Source: Pseudomonas lundensis (lineage in GTDB: Bacteria; Pseudomonadota; Gammaproteobacteria; Pseudomonadales; Pseudomonadaceae). From it: a DNA stretch of 64,000 nt. The notes beneath the pieces were generated by a model. The model was not told where the DNA came from. It saw only the letters and a program-made list of their open reading frames with translations, and searched no databases. This document shows positions 17,196 through 26,232 of this stretch, in pieces. The stretch is taken from assembly GCF_002269125.1 (NCBI RefSeq), contig NZ_NQKI01000002.1, forward strand, positions 124,001-188,000, written 5' to 3'. The first letter of the stretch is position 1; the number at the start of each line of letters is the position of its first letter. The translations under genes and the position numbers were made by a program.

Positions 17196-18686
17196 ATGAT
17201 TGCTGCATTGCTGGATCGTTTAGGAGTGAACCCTGCGCTGTACCAACAGGGGAAACAGCCCGTCTACACACCGATTGATGGCAGCCAGCTGGGCGCTGTG
17301 CATTGGGAAGGCGCCGCTCAAACCGAACAGCACGTGACCCGTGCCGAGCACGCATTTGATGCATGGCGCAACGTTCCGGCCCCGCGGCGGGGTGAACTGG
17401 TGCGCCAATTCGGTGACCTGTTGCGTGAATACAAAGCGGATCTCGGCGAGTTAGTGTCCTGGGAAGCCGGCAAAATCACCCAGGAAGGTTTGGGTGAAGT
17501 GCAAGAAATGATCGACATCTGCGACTTCGCAGTCGGCCTTTCGCGTCAACTGTATGGCTTGACCATTGCCTCCGAGCGCCCCGGCCACCACATGCGCGAA
17601 ACCTGGCACCCGCTGGGCGTAGTCGGTGTCATCAGCGCGTTCAATTTTCCGGTCGCGGTCTGGGCGTGGAACACTACGCTGGCGCTGGTGTGCGGCAACG
17701 CAGTGATCTGGAAGCCCTCCGAAAAAACGCCGCTGACGGCGCTGGCGTGTCAGGCATTGTTCGACCGGGTGCTGAGCACCTTCAGCGACGCGCCTCCCTA
17801 CTTGAGCCAAGTGATTATCGGCGGTCGTGAAGCGGGCGAGGCGTTGGTCGATGACCCGCGCGTGGCCTTGATCAGCGCCACTGGCAGCACCCGCATGGGG
17901 CGCGAAGTGGCGCCGAAAATTGCTGCGCGCTTTGCCCGCAGCATCCTCGAACTGGGCGGCAACAACGCCATGATCCTCGGCCCTAGCGCTGACCTGGACA
18001 TGGCGGTGCGCGCCATTTTGTTCAGTGCCGTGGGCACTGCCGGGCAACGTTGCACCAGTTTGCGCCGCCTGATCGCGCACGAGTCGGTGAAAGCAGAAAT
18101 CCTCACCCGCCTCAAAGCGGCGTATGCCAACGTGCGCATCGGCCATCCGCTGGAAGGAAACCTGGTCGGCCCTCTGATCGACAAACACAGTTTTGACAGC
18201 ATGCAGGATGCGCTGGAGCAAGCGTTGAGCGAAGGCGGGCAGGTCTTTGGGGGTGAACGCCAGCTGACACGCCAATACCCGAATGCGTACTACGTCAGCC
18301 CGGCAATTGTTGAAATGCCTGAGCAGAGCGAGGTGATGTGCAGCGAGACCTTTGCGCCCATCTTGTACGTGGTTGGCTACACCGAGTTTGAGGAAGCGCT
18401 GCGCCTCAACAATGCCGTCCCGCAAGGCTTGTCGTCGTGCATCTTCACCACCGATGTGCGCGAGGCGGAACGGTTTATGTCAGCCACAGGCAGTGATTGC
18501 GGGATTGCCAACGTCAACATCGGGCCCAGCGGCGCCGAGATTGGCGGGGCTTTCGGGGGCGAGAAAGAAACCGGCGGCGGGCGTGAATCGGGTTCGGATG
18601 CCTGGCGCGGCTACATGCGCCGCCAGACCAATACCGTGAACTATTCACAGGAACTGCCGCTGGCTCAGGGTATTACGTTTGACTGA
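17196..18686 (+). CDS. amaB: Aldehyde dehydrogenase, 2-aminoadipate semialdehyde dehydrogenase type
   Basis: A 496-residue NAD(P)+-dependent aldehyde dehydrogenase resembling the ALDH7/AmaB group, which oxidises 2-aminoadipate 6-semialdehyde (in equilibrium with piperideine-6-carboxylate) to 2-aminoadipate. The general base is Glu252 in LELGGNNAMI and the nucleophile is Cys286 in GQRCTSLRRL. The N-terminal YTPIDGSQLG and the C-terminal NIGPSGAEIGGAFGGEKETG are typical of ALDH7. GAAGGAG lies before the ATG. amaA follows after 95 bases on the same strand, and a LysR gene is divergent. The symbol rests on family type plus neighbours; the substrate is inferred. Confidence 0.85.
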   Translation: MIAALLDRLGVNPALYQQGKQPVYTPIDGSQLGAVHWEGAAQTEQHVTRAEHAFDAWRNVPAPRRGELVRQFGDLLREYKADLGELVSWEAGKITQEGLGEVQEMIDICDFAVGLSRQLYGLTIASERPGHHMRETWHPLGVVGVISAFNFPVAVWAWNTTLALVCGNAVIWKPSEKTPLTALACQALFDRVLSTFSDAPPYLSQVIIGGREAGEALVDDPRVALISATGSTRMGREVAPKIAARFARSILELGGNNAMILGPSADLDMAVRAILFSAVGTAGQRCTSLRRLIAHESVKAEILTRLKAAYANVRIGHPLEGNLVGPLIDKHSFDSMQDALEQALSEGGQVFGGERQLTRQYPNAYYVSPAIVEMPEQSEVMCSETFAPILYVVGYTEFEEALRLNNAVPQGLSSCIFTTDVREAERFMSATGSDCGIANVNIGPSGAEIGGAFGGEKETGGGRESGSDAWRGYMRRQTNTVNYSQELPLAQGITFD

Positions 18687-18781
18687 GTGGACTGACGTGC
18701 AGTGCGTCTGAGCCCTCACCCGGCCTTGTTCAGGGCAAGGGCTCAAGGATTCTGGTTAGGTGTCATGTCTGGAGCTTGGCA

Positions 18782-20065
18782 ATGCCTTTACGCGAAGAAT
18801 GTCTGTGGGAAAACCTCACACCGCAACGTCCTCAAGCGCCTGCCTTCAAGGGCGAATTGAGCGTTGACGTCTGTGTGATCGGTGCAGGTATCACGGGATT
18901 GTCAGCCGCCATTCACTTGCTCGAACAGGGCAAAAGCGTGTGTGTGCTGGAGGCACATCGCACGGGGCAGGGGGGATCGGGGCGCAACGTGGGGCTGGTT
19001 AATGCGGGGCTGTGGATTGCGCCTGACGAAATCGAAGCCGGGTTTGGCAAAGCTGTCGGCAGTCAGCTCAATAGCATGCTTGGGGCCGCGCCAGCGCTGG
19101 TATTCAGCCTCATCGACAAATACCGCATTGATTGCCAGTTGCGCCGTGAAGGCACGCTGCACATGGCCCACAACGCCAAGGGTGAGGCTGATCTGCGCAG
19201 CCGCGAACAGCAATGGAGGCTGCGCGGTGCTCCAGTGGAGTTGCTCACCGGTGCGGCCTGCGAAGCAGCCACCGGCACGTTAAAAATTGCCGCAGCCTTG
19301 CTGGATCGCCGTGCGGGGACACTCAACCCTATGGCCTACACCTCGGGGCTGGCCAAAGCCGCTGGCGATCTGGGAGGGCGGTTGTTCGACCACTCCCCGG
19401 TCACCGGGCTGGAACGCCAGGGACGACGCTGGTCAGTGCAAACCGGCCGCGGCGCCGTGAGTGCCGAGCAAGTGGTACTTGCCTCGAATGCCTACACAGA
19501 GGGCGAATGGACTGACCTGCGACGTAACTTTTTCCCAGGCTATTACTATCAGGTTGCCTCCAAACCTCTGACAGACGAAACCGCGCAACGCATCCTGCCC
19601 GGAGGACAAGGCTCGTGGGATACACGCCAAGTACTCAGCAGTATTCGGCGGGATGCTGACGGGCGTTTATTGCTGGGCAGCCTCGGCAATGGCAATCAGA
19701 AACCCGGCTGGTTCCTCAAGGCGTGGGCCGATCGCGTCCAGCAGCACTACTTTCCGTATTTGAAAGGCGTGGAATGGGAATGCACCTGGACGGGATGCAT
19801 CGCGTTCACCCCCGACCACTTGATGCGTTTATTTGAGCCGGCGCCCGGTCTTGTAGCAGTCACCGGTTACAACGGCCGCGGGGTCACCACGGGCAGCGTG
19901 GTGGGCAAGGCGTTTGCCGATTATTTGTGTCACGGCGATGCCAAAGCGCTGCCCATCCCTTTTTCGCCCATGCAGCCGCTCTCCGGCGCGGGTTTGCGCA
20001 GTTGTTTATACGAAGCAGGATTTTCCCTCTACCACGCCGGGCAATGTTTACGGATCGTGATTTAA
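18782..20065 (+). CDS. amaA: FAD-dependent oxidoreductase, L-pipecolate oxidase type
   Basis: A 427-residue DAO-superfamily flavoprotein. The dinucleotide fold VCVIGAGITGLSAAIHLLEQ lies at about residues 27-46, with ARG/GSGRNVGLVNAG following as the FAD-binding continuation. The C-terminal GYNGRGVTTGSVVGKAFADY closes the FAD site. AmaA proteins oxidise L-pipecolate to piperideine-6-carboxylate, the substrate of AmaB, and their genes are neighbours in P. putida. ATG at 18782 with GGAG upstream was chosen over the TTG at 18776. There is no signal peptide. Sarcosine or other amine oxidase activity remains possible. Confidence 0.82.
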   Translation: MPLREECLWENLTPQRPQAPAFKGELSVDVCVIGAGITGLSAAIHLLEQGKSVCVLEAHRTGQGGSGRNVGLVNAGLWIAPDEIEAGFGKAVGSQLNSMLGAAPALVFSLIDKYRIDCQLRREGTLHMAHNAKGEADLRSREQQWRLRGAPVELLTGAACEAATGTLKIAAALLDRRAGTLNPMAYTSGLAKAAGDLGGRLFDHSPVTGLERQGRRWSVQTGRGAVSAEQVVLASNAYTEGEWTDLRRNFFPGYYYQVASKPLTDETAQRILPGGQGSWDTRQVLSSIRRDADGRLLLGSLGNGNQKPGWFLKAWADRVQQHYFPYLKGVEWECTWTGCIAFTPDHLMRLFEPAPGLVAVTGYNGRGVTTGSVVGKAFADYLCHGDAKALPIPFSPMQPLSGAGLRSCLYEAGFSLYHAGQCLRIVI

Positions 20066-20336
20066 CCTGCCGTTTATGCGTGTAACGGCTAGCCTTTAAT
20101 GGTGCGCCCTGTAGCAGCCACGCACCGCGAGTGTGCAGTTCGGTGACGTCGCGGGTTACAGGTCGGTTGGACGTTGCAGGGCAACCCGGTTGCAAGCGGT
20201 GTGGCTGAAGGTGGCGCCTGTAGAAAACAAACAGTTACACCTTCCTCGGTTTAGACGGTTGCACGCCCAATAAAAATGGGCTCGAAACAGTCGACAGAAC
20301 AATAAGACCACGGCTTTTTCAAGAATAAAAAACCAA
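20066..20336. other. Intergenic region upstream of the liv operon, degenerate palindromes and NtrC-like site
   Basis: No gene is seen between amaA and the sigma-54 promoter of livK. The stretch 20100-20222 is bounded by GGTGCGCCCTGTAG and GGTGGCGCCTGTAG and looks like a decayed intergenic repeat. Within it, 20122-20136 (GCACC, 5 bases, TGTGC) matches the NtrC-site form GCACC-N5-GGTGC with one mismatch, about 200 bases upstream of the promoter. Confidence 0.4.
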
Positions 20337-20352
20337 TGGCACGCGCCTTGCT
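20337..20352 (+). promoter_or_regulatory. Sigma-54 (RpoN) promoter of the liv operon
   Basis: TGGCACGCGCCTTGCT is a full match to the -24/-12 consensus TGGCAC-N5-TTGCW, with GG and GC separated by 10 bases. It lies 56 bases before the livK ATG, so the leader would be about 45 bases. An activator such as NtrC would be needed. Confidence 0.8.
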
Positions 20353-20408
20353 CAGCGCTTTATGTGAAGTCGAAGTGCCAACTAAAAAAACCTCAGGAGC
20401 ACCACCTC

Positions 20409-21545
20409 ATGTCGCAGACGTTCTACAAGAAAGGTTTTCTGGCCCTCGCCGTTTCGGCTGCGATGGGCATGTCTTCGTTTGTTCTGGCAGATGTAAAAAT
20501 CGGGGTAGCCGGTCCCATGACCGGCGCCAACGCGGCATTTGGTGAGCAATACATGAAAGGGGCGCAAGCGGCGGCGGATGCAATCAACGCATCGGGTGGC
20601 GTCAACGGCGAAAAAATCGTGCTGATCAAAGGCGACGATGCATGCGAGCCAAAGCAAGCGGTTGCCGTGGCCAACCGTCTGGTCGATCAGGACAAGGTAG
20701 CGGCAGTGGTGGGGCACTTCTGTTCTTCGTCCACGATTCCGGCGTCCGAGGTGTACGACGAGGCGGGTGTCATCGCAATCACGCCGGGTTCCACCAACCC
20801 GCAGGTGACCGAACGCGGCCTGAGCGCCATGTTCCGCATGTGCGGCCGGGATGACCAGCAAGGCATCGTAGCGGCCGACTACATCGTCGATGTGCTTAAG
20901 GGTAAAAAAGTGGTGGTCCTGCATGACAAGGACACCTACGGCCAAGGCCTGGCCGACGCGACCAAGGCCCAGCTTGAAAAACGCGGTGTAACCCCCGTGT
21001 TGTATGAAGGCCTGACCCGGGGTGAAAAAGACTTCAGCGCCGTGGTGACCAAGATCCGTGCCGCTGACGCGGACGTCGTGTACTTCGGCGGTCTGCACCC
21101 GGAAGCTGGCCCGCTTGTGCGTCAGATGCGTGAGAACGGTCTTAAAGACGTGAAGTTCATGTCTGACGATGGCGTGGTTACCGATGAGTTGGTCACCACC
21201 GCCGGTGGTCCACAATACGTTGATGGCGTGTTCATGACCTTCGGCGCCGACCCGCGCCTGTTGCCTGACAGCAAGGCCGTGGTAGAGCAATTCCGCAAAA
21301 GCGGCACCGAGCCTGAAGGCTACACCCTGTATGCCTACGCATCGATCCAGGCCCTGGCAGATGCTTTCAATGGCGCCAAATCCAACAAAGGCGAAGACGC
21401 TGCCAAGTGGCTCAAGGCCAACCCGGTGAAAACCGTCATGGGGGAAAAGGCCTGGGACAGCAAAGGCGACCTCAAAGTCTCTGACTACGTGATGTATCAG
21501 TGGGACAAAGACGGCAAATATCACCAGCTGGAAAAACAGAAGTGA
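20409..21545 (+). CDS. livK: Liv-type amino-acid ABC transporter, periplasmic binding protein
   Basis: A 378-residue periplasmic binding protein of the LivK/BraC family. A signal peptide of about 26 residues ends at FVLA before DVKIGVAGPMTG. Ligand-site features include VVGHFCSSSTIPASEVYDEA and YFGGLHPEAGPL. The ATG at 20409 has AGGAG upstream; the open frame beginning at 20364 would bury the signal peptide and run into the expected leader. It is first in livKHMGF. The sequence differs from classical BraC of P. aeruginosa, so the substrate may be other amino acids. A GC hairpin after the gene probably raises its level above that of the membrane genes. Confidence 0.9.
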   Translation: MSQTFYKKGFLALAVSAAMGMSSFVLADVKIGVAGPMTGANAAFGEQYMKGAQAAADAINASGGVNGEKIVLIKGDDACEPKQAVAVANRLVDQDKVAAVVGHFCSSSTIPASEVYDEAGVIAITPGSTNPQVTERGLSAMFRMCGRDDQQGIVAADYIVDVLKGKKVVVLHDKDTYGQGLADATKAQLEKRGVTPVLYEGLTRGEKDFSAVVTKIRAADADVVYFGGLHPEAGPLVRQMRENGLKDVKFMSDDGVVTDELVTTAGGPQYVDGVFMTFGADPRLLPDSKAVVEQFRKSGTEPEGYTLYAYASIQALADAFNGAKSNKGEDAAKWLKANPVKTVMGEKAWDSKGDLKVSDYVMYQWDKDGKYHQLEKQK

Positions 21546-21552
21546 GTTGAAT

Positions 21553-21591
21553 CACCTGCCCGACCGTCGCCTGAGTGCCGGTCGGGCGGGT
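21553..21591 (+). terminator. Hairpin between livK and livH (attenuator-like)
   Basis: CACCTGCCCGACCG and CGGTCGGGCGGGTG form a strong stem around TCGCCTGAGTGC just after livK. There is no T run, so it more likely stabilises livK mRNA or partly ends transcription than acts as a full terminator. Confidence 0.55.
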
Positions 21592-21711
21592 GAGGCTTTG
21601 CATCACCTGTCTTCTTTTCCAGGAGCCCCGTAAACACAGTCATTCAAACTGTCTTCGGACGGTGTGGGAGGCGTGTGTCTGCGGATTGGCTCCAGTGCGT
21701 GAGATTGCGTT

Positions 21712-22626
<915 letters not shown>

Positions 22627-22628
22627 GT

Positions 22629-23912
22629 ATGTCTGTAGCCCTTAACAAACCGATTGATGTGAAAAAAAGTGTCGTGGATTCGATCCTGGCCGGGTTGATC
22701 TCACTGATTGTGTTCGGCCCGATTGTCGGGGTGGTGCTCGACGGGTACAGCTTCAACTTGCAGCCCGCGCGTGTTGGCTGGCTGGTGGCGATTGTGATGA
22801 TCGGGCGCTTTGCCTTGAGCCTGTTTTTGCAAACGCCCCGCGGCCTCAAAGTGCTCCAGGGTTTTGAATCCACGGGGTCGGGTGTGCATGTGTTGCCGCC
22901 GGATTACAAGACGCGGTTGCGCTGGATCGTGCCACTGCTGATCGTCATTGCCATTGTGTTTCCGTTCTTTGCCAACAAGTACCTGCTGACCGTGGTGATC
23001 CTCGGCCTGATTTACGTGTTGCTCGGCCTTGGGCTGAACATTGTGGTGGGGCTGGCGGGGTTGCTCGACCTTGGCTACGTGGCGTTCTACGCCATCGGCG
23101 CCTACGGCCTGGCCCTCGGCTATCAGTACCTGGGGCTGGGGTTCTGGTCGGTGCTGCCACTGGCGGCGATTGCGGCAGCCATGGCCGGGTGCATTCTCGG
23201 GTTCCCGGTGTTGCGAATGCATGGCGATTATCTGGCCATCGTGACCTTGGGTTTCGGGGAAATCATTCGTCTGGTACTCAATAACTGGTTGTCTTTCACG
23301 GGCGGGCCGAATGGCATGCCGGTGCCATCGCCGACCTTTCTGGGGCTTGAATTCGGGCGCCGCGCCAAAGACGGCGGGGTGCCGTTTCACGAGTTCTTTG
23401 GGCTCGAATACAACCCCAACATCAAGTTCCTGTTCATTTACATCGTGCTGTTTTTGGTGGTGCTGCTGGTGCTGTACATCAAGCATCGCCTGACCCGTAT
23501 GCCCATCGGCCGCGCATGGGAAGCCCTGCGCGAAGACGAAATTGCCTGTCGGGCCATGGGGCTCAATCACGTGTTGGTCAAACTGTCGGCATTCACGCTG
23601 GGTGCGTCCACGGCAGGCCTGGCGGGCGTGTTCTTTGCCAGTTATCAGGGCTTTGTAAACCCGTCGTCGTTCACCTTCTTTGAATCGGCGCTGATCCTCG
23701 CCATCGTGGTGCTCGGTGGCATGGGCTCGACTGTCGGCGTGGTGATTGCCGCGTTCGTGCTGACTGTCGCGCCGGAGCTGCTGCGCAGCTTTGCTGAATA
23801 CCGCGTGCTGCTGTTCGGTGTGCTGATGGTGTTGATGATGATTTGGCGGCCACGGGGTCTGATCCGCATCAGCCGTGTCGGGGTTAAACCACGCAAGGGA
23901 GTCGCGCCATGA
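22629..23912 (+). CDS. livM: Liv-type ABC transporter permease LivM
   Basis: A 427-residue permease. The first about 115 residues form an extra membrane part (DUF3382-like) known from LivM/BraE proteins of gammaproteobacteria. The core has NIVVGLAGLLDLGYVAFYAI and the C-terminal loop IVVLGGMGSTVGVV. AAGGTG lies upstream. Its end overlaps livG by 4 bases (ATGA). Confidence 0.94.
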   Translation: MSVALNKPIDVKKSVVDSILAGLISLIVFGPIVGVVLDGYSFNLQPARVGWLVAIVMIGRFALSLFLQTPRGLKVLQGFESTGSGVHVLPPDYKTRLRWIVPLLIVIAIVFPFFANKYLLTVVILGLIYVLLGLGLNIVVGLAGLLDLGYVAFYAIGAYGLALGYQYLGLGFWSVLPLAAIAAAMAGCILGFPVLRMHGDYLAIVTLGFGEIIRLVLNNWLSFTGGPNGMPVPSPTFLGLEFGRRAKDGGVPFHEFFGLEYNPNIKFLFIYIVLFLVVLLVLYIKHRLTRMPIGRAWEALREDEIACRAMGLNHVLVKLSAFTLGASTAGLAGVFFASYQGFVNPSSFTFFESALILAIVVLGGMGSTVGVVIAAFVLTVAPELLRSFAEYRVLLFGVLMVLMMIWRPRGLIRISRVGVKPRKGVAP

Positions 23913-24799
23913 GCGAGCGTTCCATGGATAAAGACGTTGTGCTCTCGGTGGACAAACTGATGATGCACTTTGGCGGGATCAAGGCCCTGAGCGATGTCAG
24001 CCTCAAGGTCAAACGCAATTCAATCTTTGCCCTGATCGGCCCTAACGGGGCGGGGAAGACTACCGTGTTCAACTGCTTAACCGGCTTTTATAAAGCCACC
24101 GGCGGCAGGATCGAACTCAACGCGCGCGGCACTCGCACCAATGTGATCAAACTGCTCGGCGAGGCGTTTCGGGTGACAGATTTTGTCTCGCCCAAAGCGT
24201 TTGGCAGCCGGCTGTATTACAAAATGTTCGGCGGCACTCACCTGGTTAACCGTGCCGGTCTGGCGCGCACCTTCCAGAACATTCGCCTGTTCAAGGAAAT
24301 GTCTGTTTTGGAAAACTTGCTGGTGGCCCAGCACATGTGGGTCAACCGCAGCCTGTTGGCGGGCATTCTCAACACCAAGGGCTACCGCAAGGCTGAAAGC
24401 GATGCGCTGGACCATGCCTTCTACTGGCTGGAAGTGGTGGACTTGGTGGACTGCGCCAACCGGCTGGCGGGTGAATTGTCCTACGGGCAGCAACGGCGTC
24501 TGGAGATTGCCCGGGCCATGTGTACGCGGCCGCAAATCATTTGTCTCGACGAACCGGCGGCGGGCCTTAACCCTCAGGAAACCGAGGCCCTGAGCGGGAT
24601 GATTCGCTTGTTGCGGGACGAGCATGACCTGACAGTGGTGCTGATCGAGCATGACATGGGCATGGTCATGAGCATTTCCGACCACATCGTGGTGCTTGAC
24701 CACGGTAACGTGATCGCCGAGGGCGGGCCCGACGCCATTCGCAACGACCCTAAAGTCATCGCCGCCTATCTGGGCGCTGACGAAGAGGAGCTGATATGA
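23909..24799 (+). CDS. livG: Liv-type ABC transporter ATPase LivG
   Basis: A 296-residue ABC ATPase. Walker A is GPNGAGKTTVFNCLTGFYK (about residues 43-61), the signature ELSYGQQRRLEIARA lies near 190, and Walker B IICLDEPAAGLNP follows. It is longer than typical LivG (about 255 residues) because of an extra stretch of about 35 residues after Walker A (around 75-112, VIKLLGEAFRVTDFVSPKAF and onward). The start ATG overlaps the livM stop, and the gene overlaps livF by 4 bases. Confidence 0.93.
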   Translation: MSERSMDKDVVLSVDKLMMHFGGIKALSDVSLKVKRNSIFALIGPNGAGKTTVFNCLTGFYKATGGRIELNARGTRTNVIKLLGEAFRVTDFVSPKAFGSRLYYKMFGGTHLVNRAGLARTFQNIRLFKEMSVLENLLVAQHMWVNRSLLAGILNTKGYRKAESDALDHAFYWLEVVDLVDCANRLAGELSYGQQRRLEIARAMCTRPQIICLDEPAAGLNPQETEALSGMIRLLRDEHDLTVVLIEHDMGMVMSISDHIVVLDHGNVIAEGGPDAIRNDPKVIAAYLGADEEELI

Positions 24800-25512
24800 C
24801 GAGCACGATCCTCGAACTCAAGGAACTGGACGTTCACTACGGGCCGATTCAGGCGTTGAAAAAGGTCTCGATGCACATCGAAGAGGGCGAAACCGTCAGT
24901 TTGATTGGTTCCAACGGTGCCGGAAAATCCACCTTATTGATGTCGATTTTTGGTCAGCCCCGCGCCAGTGGTGGTCAGATTCTTTACCAGGGCGTGGACA
25001 TCACCCAAAAGTCCTCGCACTACATCGCCTCCAACGGGATTGCCCAATCGCCCGAGGGACGTCGTGTGTTTCCGGACATGACGGTTGAAGAGAACTTGCT
25101 CATGGGCACCATCCCCATTGGTGACAAACATGCCAAAGAGGACATGCAGCGCATGTTCGACTTGTTTCCGCGCCTCAAGGAGCGCCGTAATCAGCGCGCC
25201 ATGACGATGTCCGGTGGTGAGCAGCAGATGCTCGCCATTGCCCGTGCGTTGATGAGCAGGCCGAAGTTGTTACTGTTGGATGAGCCGAGCCTGGGGCTGG
25301 CGCCGATTGTGGTGAAGCAAATTTTTGCCACTCTGCGGGAGCTCGCGCAAACCGGTATGACCATCTTTTTGGTCGAGCAAAATGCCAACCATGCGCTACG
25401 GTTGTCGGACCGCGCCTATGTGATGGTCAACGGAGAAATCCGCCTGACCGGCACGGGCAAAGAATTGTTGAGCAATGAAGAGGTGCGCAACGCCTATTTG
25501 GGCGGCCATTAG
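24796..25512 (+). CDS. livF: Liv-type ABC transporter ATPase LivF
   Basis: A 238-residue ABC ATPase that pairs with LivG. Walker A GSNGAGKSTLLMSIFG lies near residues 36-51, the signature TMSGGEQQMLAIARAL near 135-150 and Walker B LLLLDEPSLGLAP follows. The LivF-type N terminus LDVHYGPIQALKKVS is seen. It is the last gene of the operon and a perfect hairpin terminator follows within 25 bases. Confidence 0.95.
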   Translation: MTSTILELKELDVHYGPIQALKKVSMHIEEGETVSLIGSNGAGKSTLLMSIFGQPRASGGQILYQGVDITQKSSHYIASNGIAQSPEGRRVFPDMTVEENLLMGTIPIGDKHAKEDMQRMFDLFPRLKERRNQRAMTMSGGEQQMLAIARALMSRPKLLLLDEPSLGLAPIVVKQIFATLRELAQTGMTIFLVEQNANHALRLSDRAYVMVNGEIRLTGTGKELLSNEEVRNAYLGGH

Positions 25513-25534
25513 ACCTCGACGTCAGCATGACCCT

Positions 25535-25560
25535 GCTCGCCCCATGGGGCGAGCCTTCTT
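25535..25560 (+). terminator. Rho-independent terminator of the liv operon
   Basis: GCTCGCCCCATGGGGCGAGC is a perfect 20-base palindrome followed by CTTCTT, 22 bases after the livF stop. Confidence 0.85.
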
Positions 25561-26232
25561 ACCCCGCCTGAAATTGTGGAAAACAAAATTGCAACCCTGC
25601 GAAAGCGCGACATAAAGACGCTGTAAATCGCTGTTTTGTCATCGTTTTGACTTGTCCCCGTTTGCTGTGGAGGTGGCTGTGGGTAACGTGGGAGTAGTTG
25701 GCTGTAGCCCTTTATTTATGAGGGCTGTAGAGGTGTGGTTGTTTTTTGATCGCTGAGTTTTCCTCGACCACGCCACCGATTTGTCAACAGCTTTGTTGAT
25801 ATAGATAGGGTCTTGAAAAAAGCCTTTCTGCCTGTGGATAAGTCTGTGGTTAAACTCTGGAAAGAATGCCCTGAGTGGCGTAATTACTGGCCTCTGGCTA
25901 TCCCTGCACGTTCATCAGTACGCACCTTTTTGGGGCGTGTGCATGGAGTGCGTCTTCAGGTCAAGCAAAAAACCTTGGTTAATCGCCTGCACGCCTTGCG
26001 CGCCGGGGCTTAGCGCGTTTCGAGTTGCCCCCAAAGACTGTGGACGGGCCTGTGGATAAGGTGAGTGCATATGGCGCTATCCCTTGTGCAGCAAGGTCTG
26101 GAGGTAGTTGGTTGATTTTTGCACAGCACCTTGCAACGCACGCAACCCGCTTGCCGCCCAAACCCACTCGGGGCATTCTGCTGGCCGTCCCATTACCACG
26201 GCGGACACTGCCCGCCAGCCAAGGAGAACACG
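25561..26232. other. Gene-free region with several DnaA-box-like 9-mers
   Basis: No open frame here has both a start and a ribosome site, and the longest frame (25813-26013, TTG start) looks unconvincing. The sequence is AT-richer than the surroundings. It holds two perfect TGTGGATAA boxes (25833-25841 and 26051-26059) and near matches TGTGGAAAA (25575-25583), TGTGGGTAA (25678-25686) and TGTGGTTAA (25845-25853), all in the same orientation. AGCCCT and AGGGCT near 25707-25726 form a small stem. The role is unknown. Confidence 0.5.

Noticed and set aside
25813-26013. 66-codon TTG-started frame in the gene-free region after livF
   Set aside because: No ribosome site, covers a DnaA-box-like pair, and no recognisable protein features.
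25561-26232. Chromosomal replication origin
   Set aside because: DnaA-like boxes are present, but there is no dnaA, dnaN, gyrB or rpmH nearby and no clear AT-rich unwinding region; kept only as a finding to check.
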